A stretch of 64,000 bases of DNA, from positions 5,456,001 through 5,520,000 of the forward strand of contig OU342638.1 of NCBI GenBank assembly GCA_910589415.1, in the 5' to 3' direction. This DNA comes from Malachius bipustulatus. Lineage: Eukaryota; Arthropoda; Insecta; Coleoptera; Melyridae. Shown here piece by piece: positions 32,347 through 42,557 of this stretch. The notes under the pieces are model-generated. The model worked only from the letters and a program-made list of their open reading frames with translations. It did not search any database and had not been told where the DNA came from. A program made the position numbers and the translations under genes. Positions within the stretch are counted from its first letter, which is position 1. Each line of letters starts with the position of its first letter.

Positions 32347-33762
32347 TATTATTTCCCCACTGTTTATTTTATTTATATGTGTTTGGGGTACGGAGACTAA
32401 TGATAAGTTTATCTGAGCTGTAAACGATATTTTGTTTTCATGTCATGTCATAATTTTGAACAATGCATTACCCTAACGTTATTTCAAACTTATAACCGTA
32501 TTTGTTTCTTTAAATTTCATTATTGATTTGTTTTATTTATTTATGCACTGTGGTCTTGATGAATTTTATTTTATTTCCAATTTGTTATCGTTGACCGTCC
32601 TTTTACGGCTCGATAATGCCTCTGTTATATAATATGTTTGGTTTCATTTTGTATTTCCTATTTTCTGAACTCTAAACTATTTATTTACTTGCCAACAATC
32701 TATTTTACTCTACATTTTAACCTCGCTGGTGCTAACAAGCATTAGACCGGCAACAAGGGGTGCATTTACTTAACCAACGTCGTTGGCACATAGCAAGCAC
32801 TATGTGTTGACTCAAGGCGTGATTTATATTTATGTGTTTTGTGTTTTTATTTGCATTTTTATGTGTTTTGTGTTTCTATTTGCATTTTTGTGTGTTTTGT
32901 TTTCTTTTCAGGAGGTATGAGTTCTTGAAATAGAAAGATAAAATGGGGTCTTCCTGAATATAACAGATTTGTTATCAATGTCAATTTTACACCAAAACGG
33001 TGACGATTTTATATGTGTTGTGTCGTTTGCATTGTATGTTTTTCATTGTATGTTTTTGTATTTTATTTTTGGGCACTTTGCAAGTCCGAGGTGGTTGTTT
33101 TTACTGGGTTTTCTTTTTTCCTCGTGACTATAAACTTTCTTAGGAGGAAAACCTTTTGGGGATCTCACTGGGTAAACAGACTAAACATTCAAATCAATTC
33201 AAAAATCAATTCATTTCAAAGGGGAAACTCTGTCTTTTAAATTAAATCTCCTATCTCTCAACAAAAGACTCTCTCAAAGTATTTTCGTAGCGTTTGCTAC
33301 GAACGAACCAAAATAAGGTTACTACACACACAACAACAAGGTCCAAACAAAGTGAAAACTAGACAGATCACGAGCCAAAACTACAAACACAGGTAAATCA
33401 CGAGCCAGGTAAAAATAATAATTACAAACGGTAAGTAAGTGATGTGGTCATTTATTTGAAATCAGGGAGGGAGAACTTTAAATTCAAATCAAATATTCAG
33501 GGCGGGAAATCCAAACAGTCATTCATGATAGACAAGTTCACATTTCAAACGTCAAAAGGGGTTCTTCTTTTTCAAAACCATTCAGTCTGGGGGCCACATT
33601 ACTGAATCAACTGCGCATGACGCAGAACCTCCATTTTGAGAGGTTAGGTAGTTTACATCACCATTCTTTACCGTCAACCAGGATGCAGGATCGTACCCAT
33701 GTTACATTACAGATTTGTTACCGTGACGCAGGATTTATTTTAGGGTGTTTACACTACAAGCT

Positions 33763-34957
33763 TTCACAGCGGTTGACTAGGGCTTTATGACTACGCACGG
33801 ATACTAAAACATGTTCATTTTATGATAAGTAGCTTCGTATGCTACAGTAGTTGAAAGATCAAAATCATCCTAATATTCTGCGACTTCCATATTTTAAAAA
33901 CATTTTATTAAACGTAAAATAAACGTTTAGGGACTCTACTTTCACGTCAGTGGACCATTGACAGTAGTCAGTAGTTTGAATCTGCCAAACGTATGACAGA
34001 ATAGGACGGTAAAGTTAAACAATTGACATTAACGATTGAATAATGAGCTCATTGTTCAATCGATCTGACACTATTATTCGATAGGGCAATTAATAGTAAT
34101 GCATGTCATTACTTCGTTAAAATTAGACTAATAATTGATTTGTTATCTAATAGGAGTAGATAAAATATTTTATGAATCTTTTTCAGATCCGTTAAAGGTT
34201 AATCGATTTATGTGTGAGAATTGTAATTACCTACTGTGACAAATTTCAACAGTACGTCTCATTGTAAGCATAGCTGACGCTGACGGCATAAACTGTGGTA
34301 ATATAAAGTTTCTTGGCTAACTGAATCGATTCATTCACGATTCCAGTTAGTTTGTCTCATAGTTCAGCTTCCCCCATTAGATCCGAATGATCCGATGCAT
34401 TTAGGAAATAACACTTTTTTTTTAATTATAGTTTTTAAAAATATTTTTAAGTTTTTTTTATTTTAAATATATTATAATTATTTATAAAATATATTTTAAG
34501 TTTTTACATTTTACGAGTGAACAAAGGACCGATCGGCCCCGTAACGTTTAATTTTTTTATAAAAATTTAAAAAAATAATACTTTTATCAAAGAAACCTAA
34601 ATCCCTAATGTTAAGACAGAAATTCAACAATTAAGAAGGTTCAAGAAAAATTATCAAATCTATTGTGTGTGGTAGTGGGTTTCCATGAACATTAATAATA
34701 ATAAACAATAATAATTATTACCAAAACAAACATAAATAAACATAACCTTAATTGCTTTTCAATTGTTTTCGTTCTTTACCTATTCTTTACATTATTATTT
34801 TCTTTACGTATTGTTTACGTCAAACGTAGAGAATGAATTGTTTACGCGTAAGGGCACATCACTGATGGTGATTATAGTGTGTAACAACCGTACGTTAAAG
34901 TACCGACAGACGGCTCATCGAGCTCGACGGAAACCTAAAATATGATTTAGTTCAATA
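33763..34957. other. No recognisable feature
   Basis: Intergenic AT-rich sequence. No coding or repeat structure supported, apart from the TTTAC-rich stretch near 34770-34850 noted with 28920. Confidence 0.4.
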
Positions 34958-35790
34958 GACGCCGTCAGTGTGACGTCACAGGGCGGGGCGAAGTGGTTCT
35001 GGTTCCATACAAACAAACCCTTCACGTGGTCATTGTTGTCAGTTGTCGTGTTTTTTCCTGAAGTTTGACGTGATGTTTTCACCCCGCCTCCGCCAGTCGC
35101 TAATCGCCATTGACATCGAAGTGATTAGTGAAGCCATTACTGAAGTCATTAGTGATGCCCATGATGCCATTAGTGAATGAATACTGAATATTATAGTTTA
35201 GTTAAAATTAGGCAATTCAGTTCAGTTACTTATTTAGTTATTTTAGTTATAGTTTTATAGTACGTCTGTCGGTATTTATTTATTGATAGGGTGGTTTGAT
35301 TTGGATGTTCCCGTAAAATTCCAAGTTTATCCTCAGTTTGTTTTACGAAGAAACCAAAGCATTTTCCAAAGATGAAAATGCTGTGGAATCTGGCCATGTT
35401 GAGAGAATGGAGTTCGAGGCGGAACTTAAAATAATTCGTGGAACAGTACCCGCCAGCATGAAAAACAAAACGTAATAGCGTTGAGGTAAGAAAATCCTGC
35501 TAGCAAATTCAGCAGGTAGTGGAAATGGGTTAATTGTTTTTTAAATTTACGGATTGAATTGAAGGATGATTATCTCATTGGGAAGGGAAAAGTATAGTTG
35601 TACGTTGTCCTAAGGGTATAAAATGCCATCATATTTGCAGCACTTTTGAAATTCAACTAATGAGAGACCTCATTAGAGCTTTGATGTTTGATGAGGTAAC
35701 TTCCATCAGAACTGGCAAACCTGTAAACAACTTTTGTTTGTTTGTGAACCCTGGCCGTTGGCCCCGCCCTCTGACGTCATCACTATACAC
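34958..35790 (+). mobile_element. GACGCCG-ended TIR element (family X), copy 1
   Basis: Left end GACGCCGTCAGTG followed by TGACGTCA (34971-34978) and GGGCGGGGC; right end has the inverse GGCCCCGCCC, TGACGTCA (35772-35779) and a decayed tip. The interior matches 57769-59783 in reverse (for example GAGTTCGAGGCGGAAC at 35409 against 59357). Non-coding; TA at the left flank. Confidence 0.78.
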
Positions 35791-35904
35791 GGTATGTTAA
35801 TAATAGACTTTAGGACCGCCATATTGGTTTTTTAGTTCAATTCAATTGATGACGATCGCAGGTCAATGCCTGAAAACAACCTCAATACAATAACAATAAG
35901 TCAA

Positions 35905-36008
35905 ACTTCAGGTCCACTGAACTTAAAACTTCAACTAAATCACGACAACTGACAACAATGGCCACGTGTACGGTTTGTTTATTTGGAACCGTTGACATTG
36001 ACGGCGTC
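35905..36008 (-). mobile_element. Family X end fragment
   Basis: About 100 bp matching the right-hand end of family X: GTCAAACTTCAGG, CACGACAACTGACAACAATG and GACGGCGTC before TA at 36009. The rest of this copy is missing. Confidence 0.68.
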
Positions 36009-36168
36009 TATTATAAATGACGTTCAGAATATTTTTCGCACATGACAGCTGTATTTCATATGTCATTGTCAATAATTGGGGAAGTGTTTTTTTTTTAAGA
36101 AAATTGAAATTATTGTATTATTTGTATTTCTATTTTTCTTTCCTTGCATCCTTGCTCCTTGCTGCTAG

Positions 36169-36199
36169 CACAGAATAGACTTAATGAGTCTATTCTGTG
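36169..36199. repeat. 31-bp perfect palindromic insertion with 7-8-bp target duplication
   Basis: Two exact 13-bp arms (CACAGAATAGACT and its complement) around TAATG. CTGCTAG lies on both sides (36162-36168, 36200-36206), eight bases if the terminal G is counted as duplicated. It shares its ends with the MITE at 24694 and the palindrome at 24814. Confidence 0.72.
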
Positions 36200-36206
36200 C
36201 TGCTAG

Positions 36207-36483
36207 TTTAGTTTTGCTTTTGAAAGAGAAAATTATGGCTCATTAACCTACCTATCGTTCGTACGCGTACCTATCTATATTCATATCTATTGCTATTCTC
36301 TCATACGTCTGTCTAGTCCAATGATTTACTAACCTCCTAGTCAGTAGTAGGACTAAACTAAAATTAACAGTTTATCCTACAGCAGTCCTACCTCCAATAA
36401 GTACATAATATTAATAATAAAATAACTGGGAACTGCACTAGGCAATAGGTAGTAAGTTATAGTTCAAAGAAAAGCTGAAGGTC
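36207..36483. other. Upstream flank of the zinc-finger gene
   Basis: AT-rich, no clear core promoter. Upstream non-coding exons are possible. Confidence 0.35.
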
Positions 36484-38094
36484 ATGATGAGTTTAAATGA
36501 GGGCAGTTATTACTATCCTTCGCTTCAACATCAGCAGGTGGAGAAAATGATCATCAAAACAGAGGCCTCAGATGATGATCAGTTTATTGAGTGCAAGCAG
36601 GAGGACTCCTTGCTACTCAACTCGGCGAAGTTGAAGTGTGAAGATGAACAAAATATTGATGCTGGCTGCGGGCCCTCTTCAAAATTAAATTATTTCGAGA
36701 ACACTTTTGAGGCACCTTTTCCAATAAAACAAGAACCCGAAGGCTCATCATTCTCATCAACCACGGCCTTGAAAGAAGATATTGACATTGAGGACCATAA
36801 ACTGGTATGGGAGCTGCTGACCAGGCGTCGTGGTAGTGTTGGAATTGTTAAGGGTGGATCCGATCGGTGTGACTCTGTTCAAGAAAGCGGGACAAAACAG
36901 GCACGATCTTCTGAAAGTAAGAGCGGAGGAGGAGCGAAGCTTAACTGTGCACATTGTCTTTATAAAACAAATCATAGATCTAATTTTATCAAACATCATA
37001 AGCGCATACATTCCAAAGATCCAGAAATGTACAAATGTCAGGAATGTTCCTATGAGACCAGAATTAAAAGTGTTTTGACCCAACACTGTAAATTTAACCA
37101 TTCAAAAGGCCCAGCAGAAATATACAAATGCGAGCAATGTTCATTTGAAACAGCAAGAAAAGATTATTTGATCAGGCATTATAAATGTAAACATTCAGAA
37201 GATGATGAATTGTACAAATGTGAGGAATGTTCATATGAAACCAGAATGAAAAGGTATTTGATCAAACATTATAAACATAAACATTCAAAAGACGTTGAAG
37301 TGTATAAATGTCAGGAATGTTCTTATGAGACGACATATAAAAGTGGTTTGACTGTACATCATGAACGTAAACATTCCAAGGATCCAGAGATGTACAACTG
37401 TCAGGAATGCTCTTACAAAACAAGAATTAAATGTAATTTGTTTCAACATCATAAATTTAAACATTCCACAGATGCAAAAGTTTACAAATGTGAGGAATGT
37501 TCTTACAAAACAAAAATTAAAAGTCATTTGACTACACATCGTATACGAAAACATTCAAAAGACGCTGAAGTGTACAGTTGTCAGGAATGTTCTTTTGAAA
37601 CAAGAAATAAACATTATTTGAGCCAACATTATAAATACAAACATTCAAAAGATCCTGAAATGTACAAATGTCGGGAATGTACTTATGAAACAAAATATAA
37701 AAGTGAATTGACCAAACATCATAAATGTAAACATTCCAAAGATGCTGAAATGTACAACTGTCAAGAATGCTCGTATGAAACAAGATATAAAAATAATTTG
37801 ACCAAACATCATAAATGGAAACATTCCAGAGATGGTGAAATGTGCAACTTGGAATGCTCCTATGAAACAAGGAAGAAAGATTTTCTGATCAAACATGAAT
37901 GTAAATATTCCAAAGAAGTAAAATTGTACAAATGTGAGCAGTGTCCTTTTGAAACAAAATATAAAGGTTTTTTGACCAAACATTGTAAATATAGACATTC
38001 AAAAGAAGTTAAAGTGTACAAATGTCAGGAATGTTCTTACAAAACAAAATATAAAAGTGTTTTGACCAAACATCATAAACATAAACATTCATAA
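36484..38094 (+). CDS. C2H2 zinc-finger protein, 13 fingers
   Basis: A 536-residue single-exon reading frame. Residues 1-150 are an acidic, disordered N-terminus with several SUMO-type motifs (IKTE, LKCE, IKQEPE). From about residue 153 there are 13 tandem fingers of form YKCxECSYETxxKxxLxxHxxxKHSKD, spacing CX2CX12HX4H, with the linker HSKDxExYKC in place of the classic TGEKP. Finger 11 is damaged (CNLEC and a missing second histidine). This finger type is common in large lineage-specific insect families of putative DNA-binding regulators; the target is unknown. The start is the first of two adjacent Met codons; a spliced upstream exon cannot be excluded. In-frame finger remains follow the stop (next entry). 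Confidence 0.88.
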   Translation: MMSLNEGSYYYPSLQHQQVEKMIIKTEASDDDQFIECKQEDSLLLNSAKLKCEDEQNIDAGCGPSSKLNYFENTFEAPFPIKQEPEGSSFSSTTALKEDIDIEDHKLVWELLTRRRGSVGIVKGGSDRCDSVQESGTKQARSSESKSGGGAKLNCAHCLYKTNHRSNFIKHHKRIHSKDPEMYKCQECSYETRIKSVLTQHCKFNHSKGPAEIYKCEQCSFETARKDYLIRHYKCKHSEDDELYKCEECSYETRMKRYLIKHYKHKHSKDVEVYKCQECSYETTYKSGLTVHHERKHSKDPEMYNCQECSYKTRIKCNLFQHHKFKHSTDAKVYKCEECSYKTKIKSHLTTHRIRKHSKDAEVYSCQECSFETRNKHYLSQHYKYKHSKDPEMYKCRECTYETKYKSELTKHHKCKHSKDAEMYNCQECSYETRYKNNLTKHHKWKHSRDGEMCNLECSYETRKKDFLIKHECKYSKEVKLYKCEQCPFETKYKGFLTKHCKYRHSKEVKVYKCQECSYKTKYKSVLTKHHKHKHS

Positions 38095-38196
38095 GATGTA
38101 GATGTGTACAATTGTGCTGAATGTTAGTATGAAACGATCAATAAAATGAACCTCGTCCAACATTTGAAGTTCATTCATTCAATTAGAAGAAGCTAA
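38095..38196 (+). pseudogene. In-frame relic of a fourteenth zinc finger
   Basis: Directly after the TAA the same frame reads DVDVYNCAEC-stop-YETINKMNLVQHLKFIHSIRRS-stop. Cysteines and histidines keep exact CX2CX12HX4H spacing (38113, 38122, 38161, 38176). The stop replaces the lysine of the HSKD linker (AAA to TAA) and a second stop lies after the second cysteine, so the protein once ended about 34 residues later. Confidence 0.85.
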
Positions 38197-38520
38197 CGAG
38201 TACCAAGATTCAACATGCAACTGAAATTAATGAACAGTAATAAGAAAGAAGATAAACCGAAGTGCTTCAAATGTTTGGGAGTGTCCTTTTTTTGTATCAA
38301 TTGAGAATAGTTTAACATAAATGTTGTACCTACACCGAACCTCGTGTCTTTGTTTTGTATGGTTATCACCTTTATTAACTTCTGAAAGCTGACAAGAAAA
38401 ACTAATTCTAATTTAAATTTGATTATTCAGTTTACGTTACTGTTATAGACTAATGCCATTTATAAAATTTGGGACATTTTATAGGGAAGTTCATCTCTTC
38501 TCTTCATTATCAAGTTGCAA
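38197..38520. other. 3' flank of the zinc-finger gene
   Basis: Likely 3' UTR and intergenic sequence; no canonical AATAAA is obvious near the stop. Confidence 0.35.
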
Positions 38521-38956
38521 AGAAATGAATGCAGGTCGTATGAGCACACAAAGTGCCATTACTAGCCTGTTTAATGGGGTCGGAGTATTCCTCCATCGCC
38601 CTAATATTTGTCAAACTGGCAGTGCCTGAAACTCAATCAAAAGAGCTTCCATCCAAACAACAACAGAGCCACCAGAGTACCTGACCTGACCCCGGGGGTT
38701 TTCAGACATTAGACAACATCTTCTAGATAGTCCAGATGCAGCACACTGATGAGCCCCAATAGGGCGAAACACATGTCTGTGCTTGTTCTGTTACTTTGGT
38801 GGCTTTGTTGTTGTTTGGATGGAAGCTCTCTCGATTGAGTTTCGGGCACTGCCAGTATGACAAATGTTAGGGCGATGGAGGAATACTCCGACCCCACATA
38901 ACAGGCTAGTAATTGCACTTTATGTGATTTATACTCATACGACCTGCATTCATTGC
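38521..38956 (+). mobile_element. Fold-back element carrying a hammerhead ribozyme
   Basis: 38525-38690 and 38789-38956 are inverse copies (GAATGCAGGTCGTATGAG outer ends, CAAACAACAACA inner), separated by about 100 bp that hold a complete hammerhead motif. PLEs are known to carry hammerheads and can have inverted terminal copies, so this may be a PLE terminal fragment or a retrozyme dimer in inverse orientation. No protein domain seen. Confidence 0.72.
38733..38790 (+). ncRNA. Type-I hammerhead ribozyme motif, apparently intact
   Basis: Stem I is GCACA/TGTGC (38741-38745 with 38778-38782), extended across an internal loop by CAGA/TCTG (38733-38736, 38787-38790). Core CTGATGA at 38746-38752; stem II GCCC/GGGC (38753-38756, 38762-38765) with loop CAATA; GAA at 38766-38768; minimal stem III from A38769 to T38776; cleavage predicted after C38777. 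Every invariant core position is present. The internal loop in stem I opposite loop II is where natural hammerheads make their tertiary contact. Confidence 0.85.
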
Positions 38957-38962
38957 TTTATT

Positions 38963-39085
38963 TAATTTAAAAATGCAATAACGTAGGAGCATTCACTGTC
39001 ATGTTAGGGATATCATTCTGTATACTCCAAAATAATTTTTAACTATGGCCATTGTGATTCTGTTCTTGAATTTAACTTTTTTTAA
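38963..39085. mobile_element. Fragment of fold-back family F
   Basis: Shares AAAATGCAATAAC-TAGGAGCATTC, ACTCCAAAATAATTTT and GGCCATTGTGATTCTG in order with 50150-50970 and 52372-53249. Only one arm end is present. Confidence 0.66.
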
Positions 39086-39210
39086 TTGGTTAGACAGCGG
39101 CGTGTATAGGAAAAGGATCAAATTTGCTAAATTTCAATATCCATCATTGTAGGGCATAGTGCATGTTTTCAAAGGGATTGGACCTTGGCCCTTGGCCCAA
39201 AGTCACATAT

Positions 39211-39522
39211 TAGCTTATTACGCTGCGTTGTAACATCGAACATTATGACACTAAAAATGACAAATAGAACTTTAAGGTTATTAAAAAGACCGATGGAACA
39301 TTTTTTTTACATTAGCAGCATTCAGAAACAATAAATTTAATACCTACAACATCAAGGCTTTGTTGTCAACTTTTTTTATCCAAAATGACTTTTTGTATTT
39401 TTTTCTGTTTAGATCTGTCAGTTTTGAGATTTAATTAATTTAATTTGTAATTTTATAAAATGAATATTCAAACCTACCTAATGGAGATTTTATTTTATAA
39501 GAGTAAGCAAAATGCCAAAGTA
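39211..39522 (+). mobile_element. 5' fragment of the mariner-like family of 6067-8007
   Basis: Inverse match to 7665-7960: ACGCTGCGTTGTAAC, GAACATTATGACACTAAAAATG, GGCTTTGTTGTCAACTTTT, CTGTCAGTTTTGAGA and the transposase start AGCAAAATGCCAAA. Interrupted after the first codons. The terminal inverted repeat itself is missing. Confidence 0.78.
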
Positions 39523-39563
39523 TTTTTTTTTATTGAAAATGCACATGCACTGCATTGAAATCC

Positions 39564-40589
39564 CTATGACGCTCTGGGAGCGGTGCATGAGCGGAGATGT
39601 CGATTCACGCTGATCTTGAATCGCTGTAGGTTGTATACTTCGGGAAACACGCCCTTTGGAATGCTATTCCAAAGTGATGCGGTTCTATACATAAAAGAAG
39701 TCTGAAATAGGGTGGTACGAGGTGTAACGAGCTGAACCTGATACGGATGAGCGTCTGCGGCTTGACGTGTATTTCTGCCCCGTCTTGTTCTTGGTGGGAT
39801 CAAGCGGGCCACGTCTTTTGAACACTTTCCATTAAAATATCTGTAAAACAGACTCAGGTCAGCTACTCTTCTTCGATGTTCGAGAGTGTCTAAATTCTTT
39901 GTCAAATCTGGGTCCTCAATCAAGTGGATGCCTCTTTTCTGGATAGAGTCGAGTAATCTCAGCGTATGTTTAGGAGCTGAGCTCCAAACGTGTGAGTAGT
40001 ACTCCAAGGATGGTCGGATTGGAGCCTTGTATAGGAGGAGAAGCTGTTGTGGTGTATAAAATTTCTTCGTGCGGAAGAGTGTTCCAAGTTTTTGAGAAGC
40101 ACTCTTCGCCAGACCTGCAATATGATCATGCCAAGACATGTTCGCTCCGAGGCTCACTCCAAGTAAACGAAGAGATGATGCTGGAGTAAGAGAGTGTCCC
40201 GCCATCACCATATCTGGCTCCAAAACGTTGGGCTTTTTGGAGAAGATGACTGCTTGGGTTTTTCCAGCATTAAATTGACCTTGATTTCTATCGCCCCAAG
40301 CTAAAATGTTATGTAAGTCATTGTTAAGTATGGCAACTTCCTGCTCCCTACGAGTCTGTGCGTCGATGGCAGATGTTCGCGCATCTAAGGTATAAGAAGA
40401 TATGAGTGTACTGTCATCGGCAAAACTGCATATTGGATTTTTTGTTGTTTCAAGCAAGTCGTTGATAAATATTAGAAAGAGAGTCGGAGATAAAATAGAT
40501 CCCTGAGGCACACCGGCATTGATGGAAAAGGTCTCAGAAAGAACTCCATCGACTGCCACCTGTAATAAACGATCTCCGAGATAACTCAT
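39564..40589 (-). pseudogene. LINE reverse transcriptase, C-terminal two thirds (open frame)
   Basis: A 341-codon open frame reads [49 protein letters not shown] (catalytic FADD), LGVSLGANMSWHDHI and a long C-terminal region with RTKKFYTPQQLLLLYKA, SIQKRGIHLI, HRRRVADLSLFYRYF and RTASLWNSIPKGVFP. This is the thumb and tail of a Jockey-superfamily element without RNase H. The missing front lies in the next entry, one frame away, so the copy is broken but young. Confidence 0.85.
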
Positions 40590-40890
40590 AAGCAGAATTT
40601 CTCAGGCATGCCATAAGCCTGCAGTTTTGCCAACAGTCCATCATGCCAGACAGGGTCGAAAGCTCTAGAAATATCAAGCGCAACCCCTCGAGACTCCCCA
40701 TGGTGCTCGATTGCGCCGTTCCACAGCTCAGTGACGTAGGTGAGAAGGTCACCAGTTGACCTCTGTTTGCGGAATCCGTATTGGCGGTCGCTGATTATAT
40801 TAGCTCCTTCCAAAGTACTTTAAAAGATGTTGGTTAATAGCTTTCTCCATAATCTTGGATATTACTGAAAGCATAATAATTGAACCCGCA
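40587..40890 (-). pseudogene. LINE reverse transcriptase, N-terminal piece
   Basis: Frame-shifted continuation upstream of 40589: ISDRQYGFRKQRSTGDLLTYVTELW, then ALDISRAFDPVWHDGLLAKLQAYG (RT motifs 2 and 3). The element is 5'-truncated near 40890. Confidence 0.84.
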
Positions 40891-41245
40891 TGTCTTTGAG
40901 ATAAAATTTTCATCCTGACAACAATACACCCAGCTCTCGGAAATCGCGATATCGTTTTTATTTTTAGTTTATAAAATAGTTTATAAGTTTTTAAAAGTTT
41001 AGTTTACAAGTTTATTAAATACTCCAACAAAAAGGTGTAAAGTTACATCATACACAAGAAGGCTAATGTATCCTTTTATATTGGTAGGAATCTATAAATT
41101 TTGTTTTCCTTATTAAATTCCTTATCTTTGATTTTGCTTCAGTGACGTTCATACTATTTATTCCATCGGGTAGGTTTTCATTGGGTAGGTTATTACCCAC
41201 TGTGCACGGAACCTAAATGAGACGTTGCAATTGTCACGGTTTTTG
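40891..41245. other. No recognisable feature
   Basis: AT-rich sequence ahead of a hAT-like insertion. Nothing supported. Confidence 0.4.
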
Positions 41246-41811
41246 CACGATACACATATACAAGGTATGCCGAATTGCCGATAGCGTTTTCTATTTTGGT
41301 CAACTACTGCGCAATGACGTCATGTGGTTTTATTTTGACTTGAAGTATTAATCGCGGCGAGGTTGCTTATAAAATAAATGTCAAATTATATTGCTTCGAT
41401 CCTTTTTGCTTGTGTTTTTCTTTGTGCTAGATCTATTATAGAAAAATCTTTAATTTTTTTTCGAAAAAAATAAAATTAAATTTATACAAATTATTTTAAT
41501 GTTATTAAATTTTGATTTTCATGATTTTTTTTGTACCAAACGACATAAAAACAATATGGCGGCTATAAGAAAAACAAAAGTTGACTATGAAAGCTCTGGG
41601 ATTTAGTTTGCTTTGAAAATTTTTGAAACGTCAGATGAGTAGTTCTTGCCGACTTATGCAAGCCTACAAAGAATTATTTATTTATTCCTGACAATAAAAA
41701 AGATATGGGGAATCTCATGGTGTAGTCTTTGAACCACGTGACGTCACAAGACCGGAACGCAGCGTGCGCGTCATCGTCTATCGGCATACCGTGTATATAT
41801 TGTGTATCGTG
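41246..41811. mobile_element. hAT-like non-autonomous element (family Z), copy 1
   Basis: Ends CACGATACACATATAC / GTATCGTG in inverse orientation, with GGTATGCCGATAG following inside. An exact 8-bp target duplication GGTTTTTG lies at 41238-41245 and 41812-41819, the hAT hallmark. TGACGTCA occurs near each end (41315-41322, 41739-41746). Non-coding. Further copies at 52101-53521 and from 63640. Confidence 0.88.
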
Positions 41812-41827
41812 GGTTTTTGTTTCATCC

Positions 41828-42556
41828 GTAACGCCGCGTCCTAGCTGCATCCGGAGACTGCGTTGCGTGCGTGCGTTGCGGGGAACGATTAAAATAAAAC
41901 ACATGCAAAGAAATGGGAGTGTCCTCAGTAGACGCGTTGCGGCAAAAGTCGTACGATAAAACGACACCGCAACGCACGCATTGTTTTAAATTAAAATATT
42001 TAGTTTTTTCATCTGTCAAAATCTTGCGATTTTTACGGCGGGCAGGAACTTTTTTGAATTTCGATTGCCTTCGTGCCAAAGCGAAACATTTTGTGCAATA
42101 AGAGAAATCTATTTTACAAGAACAATAGTCAAAGGTACACTGGGAATGTGAAAATGTATCGAATTTAGGTTTTTAAAGTAAATATATGAGGTCTATTAAC
42201 TTCTATTCTAGCCCTATTTTTATTTAGCCTACCTTCTATTTATCTATCTATCAAATCTATACCTATTTCTATAGATTACTTGCGTCTTATTGTTTCTTTC
42301 TCTTAAGTAACATGTTTCTTTCTGTGATTTTTAAGTCTTTCAAGTTCCAACAACCTACTGGTTTCCAAATTGAAACGTATTTCATCTGAATTAAGCTGCA
42401 CCAGAAATAGTTGGATTGGAAACCATTTTCTCGTACGAACCGCACGCATTCAGTTAGGACACGCTCAAAATTTCCCGTGCGATTTTGCGTTGCGTGCGTT
42501 CCTCGCATCGCACGCAACGCAGTCCCCGGATGCAGCTAGGACACAGCGTAACATCC
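41828..42556. mobile_element. CpG-rich TIR element, about 730 bp
   Basis: Inverse ends CGTAACGC-GCGTCCTAG with CTGCATCCGG and GACTGCGTTGCGTGCG following inside, about 60 bp. CATCC flanks both sides (41826-41830 region and 42553-42557), a probable short target duplication. Subterminal GCGTTGCGTGCG motifs repeat several times. No transposase found. Confidence 0.68.
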
Positions 42557-42557
42557 C

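Larger units (their letters stand above)
29900..33758 (+). repeat. Giant TG..CA repeat, copy 1 (candidate solo LTR)
   Basis: Starts TGAAAGGACCCAAACC and ends TTTACACTACA, flanked by AGCT on both sides (29896-29899, 33759-33762). Without the inserted element at 31474-32346 it is about 2.98 kb and matches 60616-63613 nearly end to end and 44209-48935 with more divergence. The TG..CA termini, 4-bp target duplication and lack of terminal inverted repeats fit a solo LTR of a Ty3-like element, though 3 kb is very long. It contains GTGAGT-like donors near 30197 and a TTTCAGGAGG acceptor-like site near 32910, but no long ORF. Confidence 0.68.

Noticed and set aside
29900..33758. Giant repeat as a Helitron or Maverick
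   Set aside because: No CTRR end with hairpin, no long terminal inverted repeat, and a 4-bp duplication that neither class makes.
36757..37998. Minus-strand open frames opposite the zinc-finger gene
   Set aside because: They are the antisense of the repeated finger codons (repeating FxxCFxxxFLTFVHF-like patterns) and have no independent support.
41729..42101. Several open frames near 41700-42600
   Set aside because: They overlap each other on both strands within two non-coding TIR elements and mirror the CpG-rich repeats.
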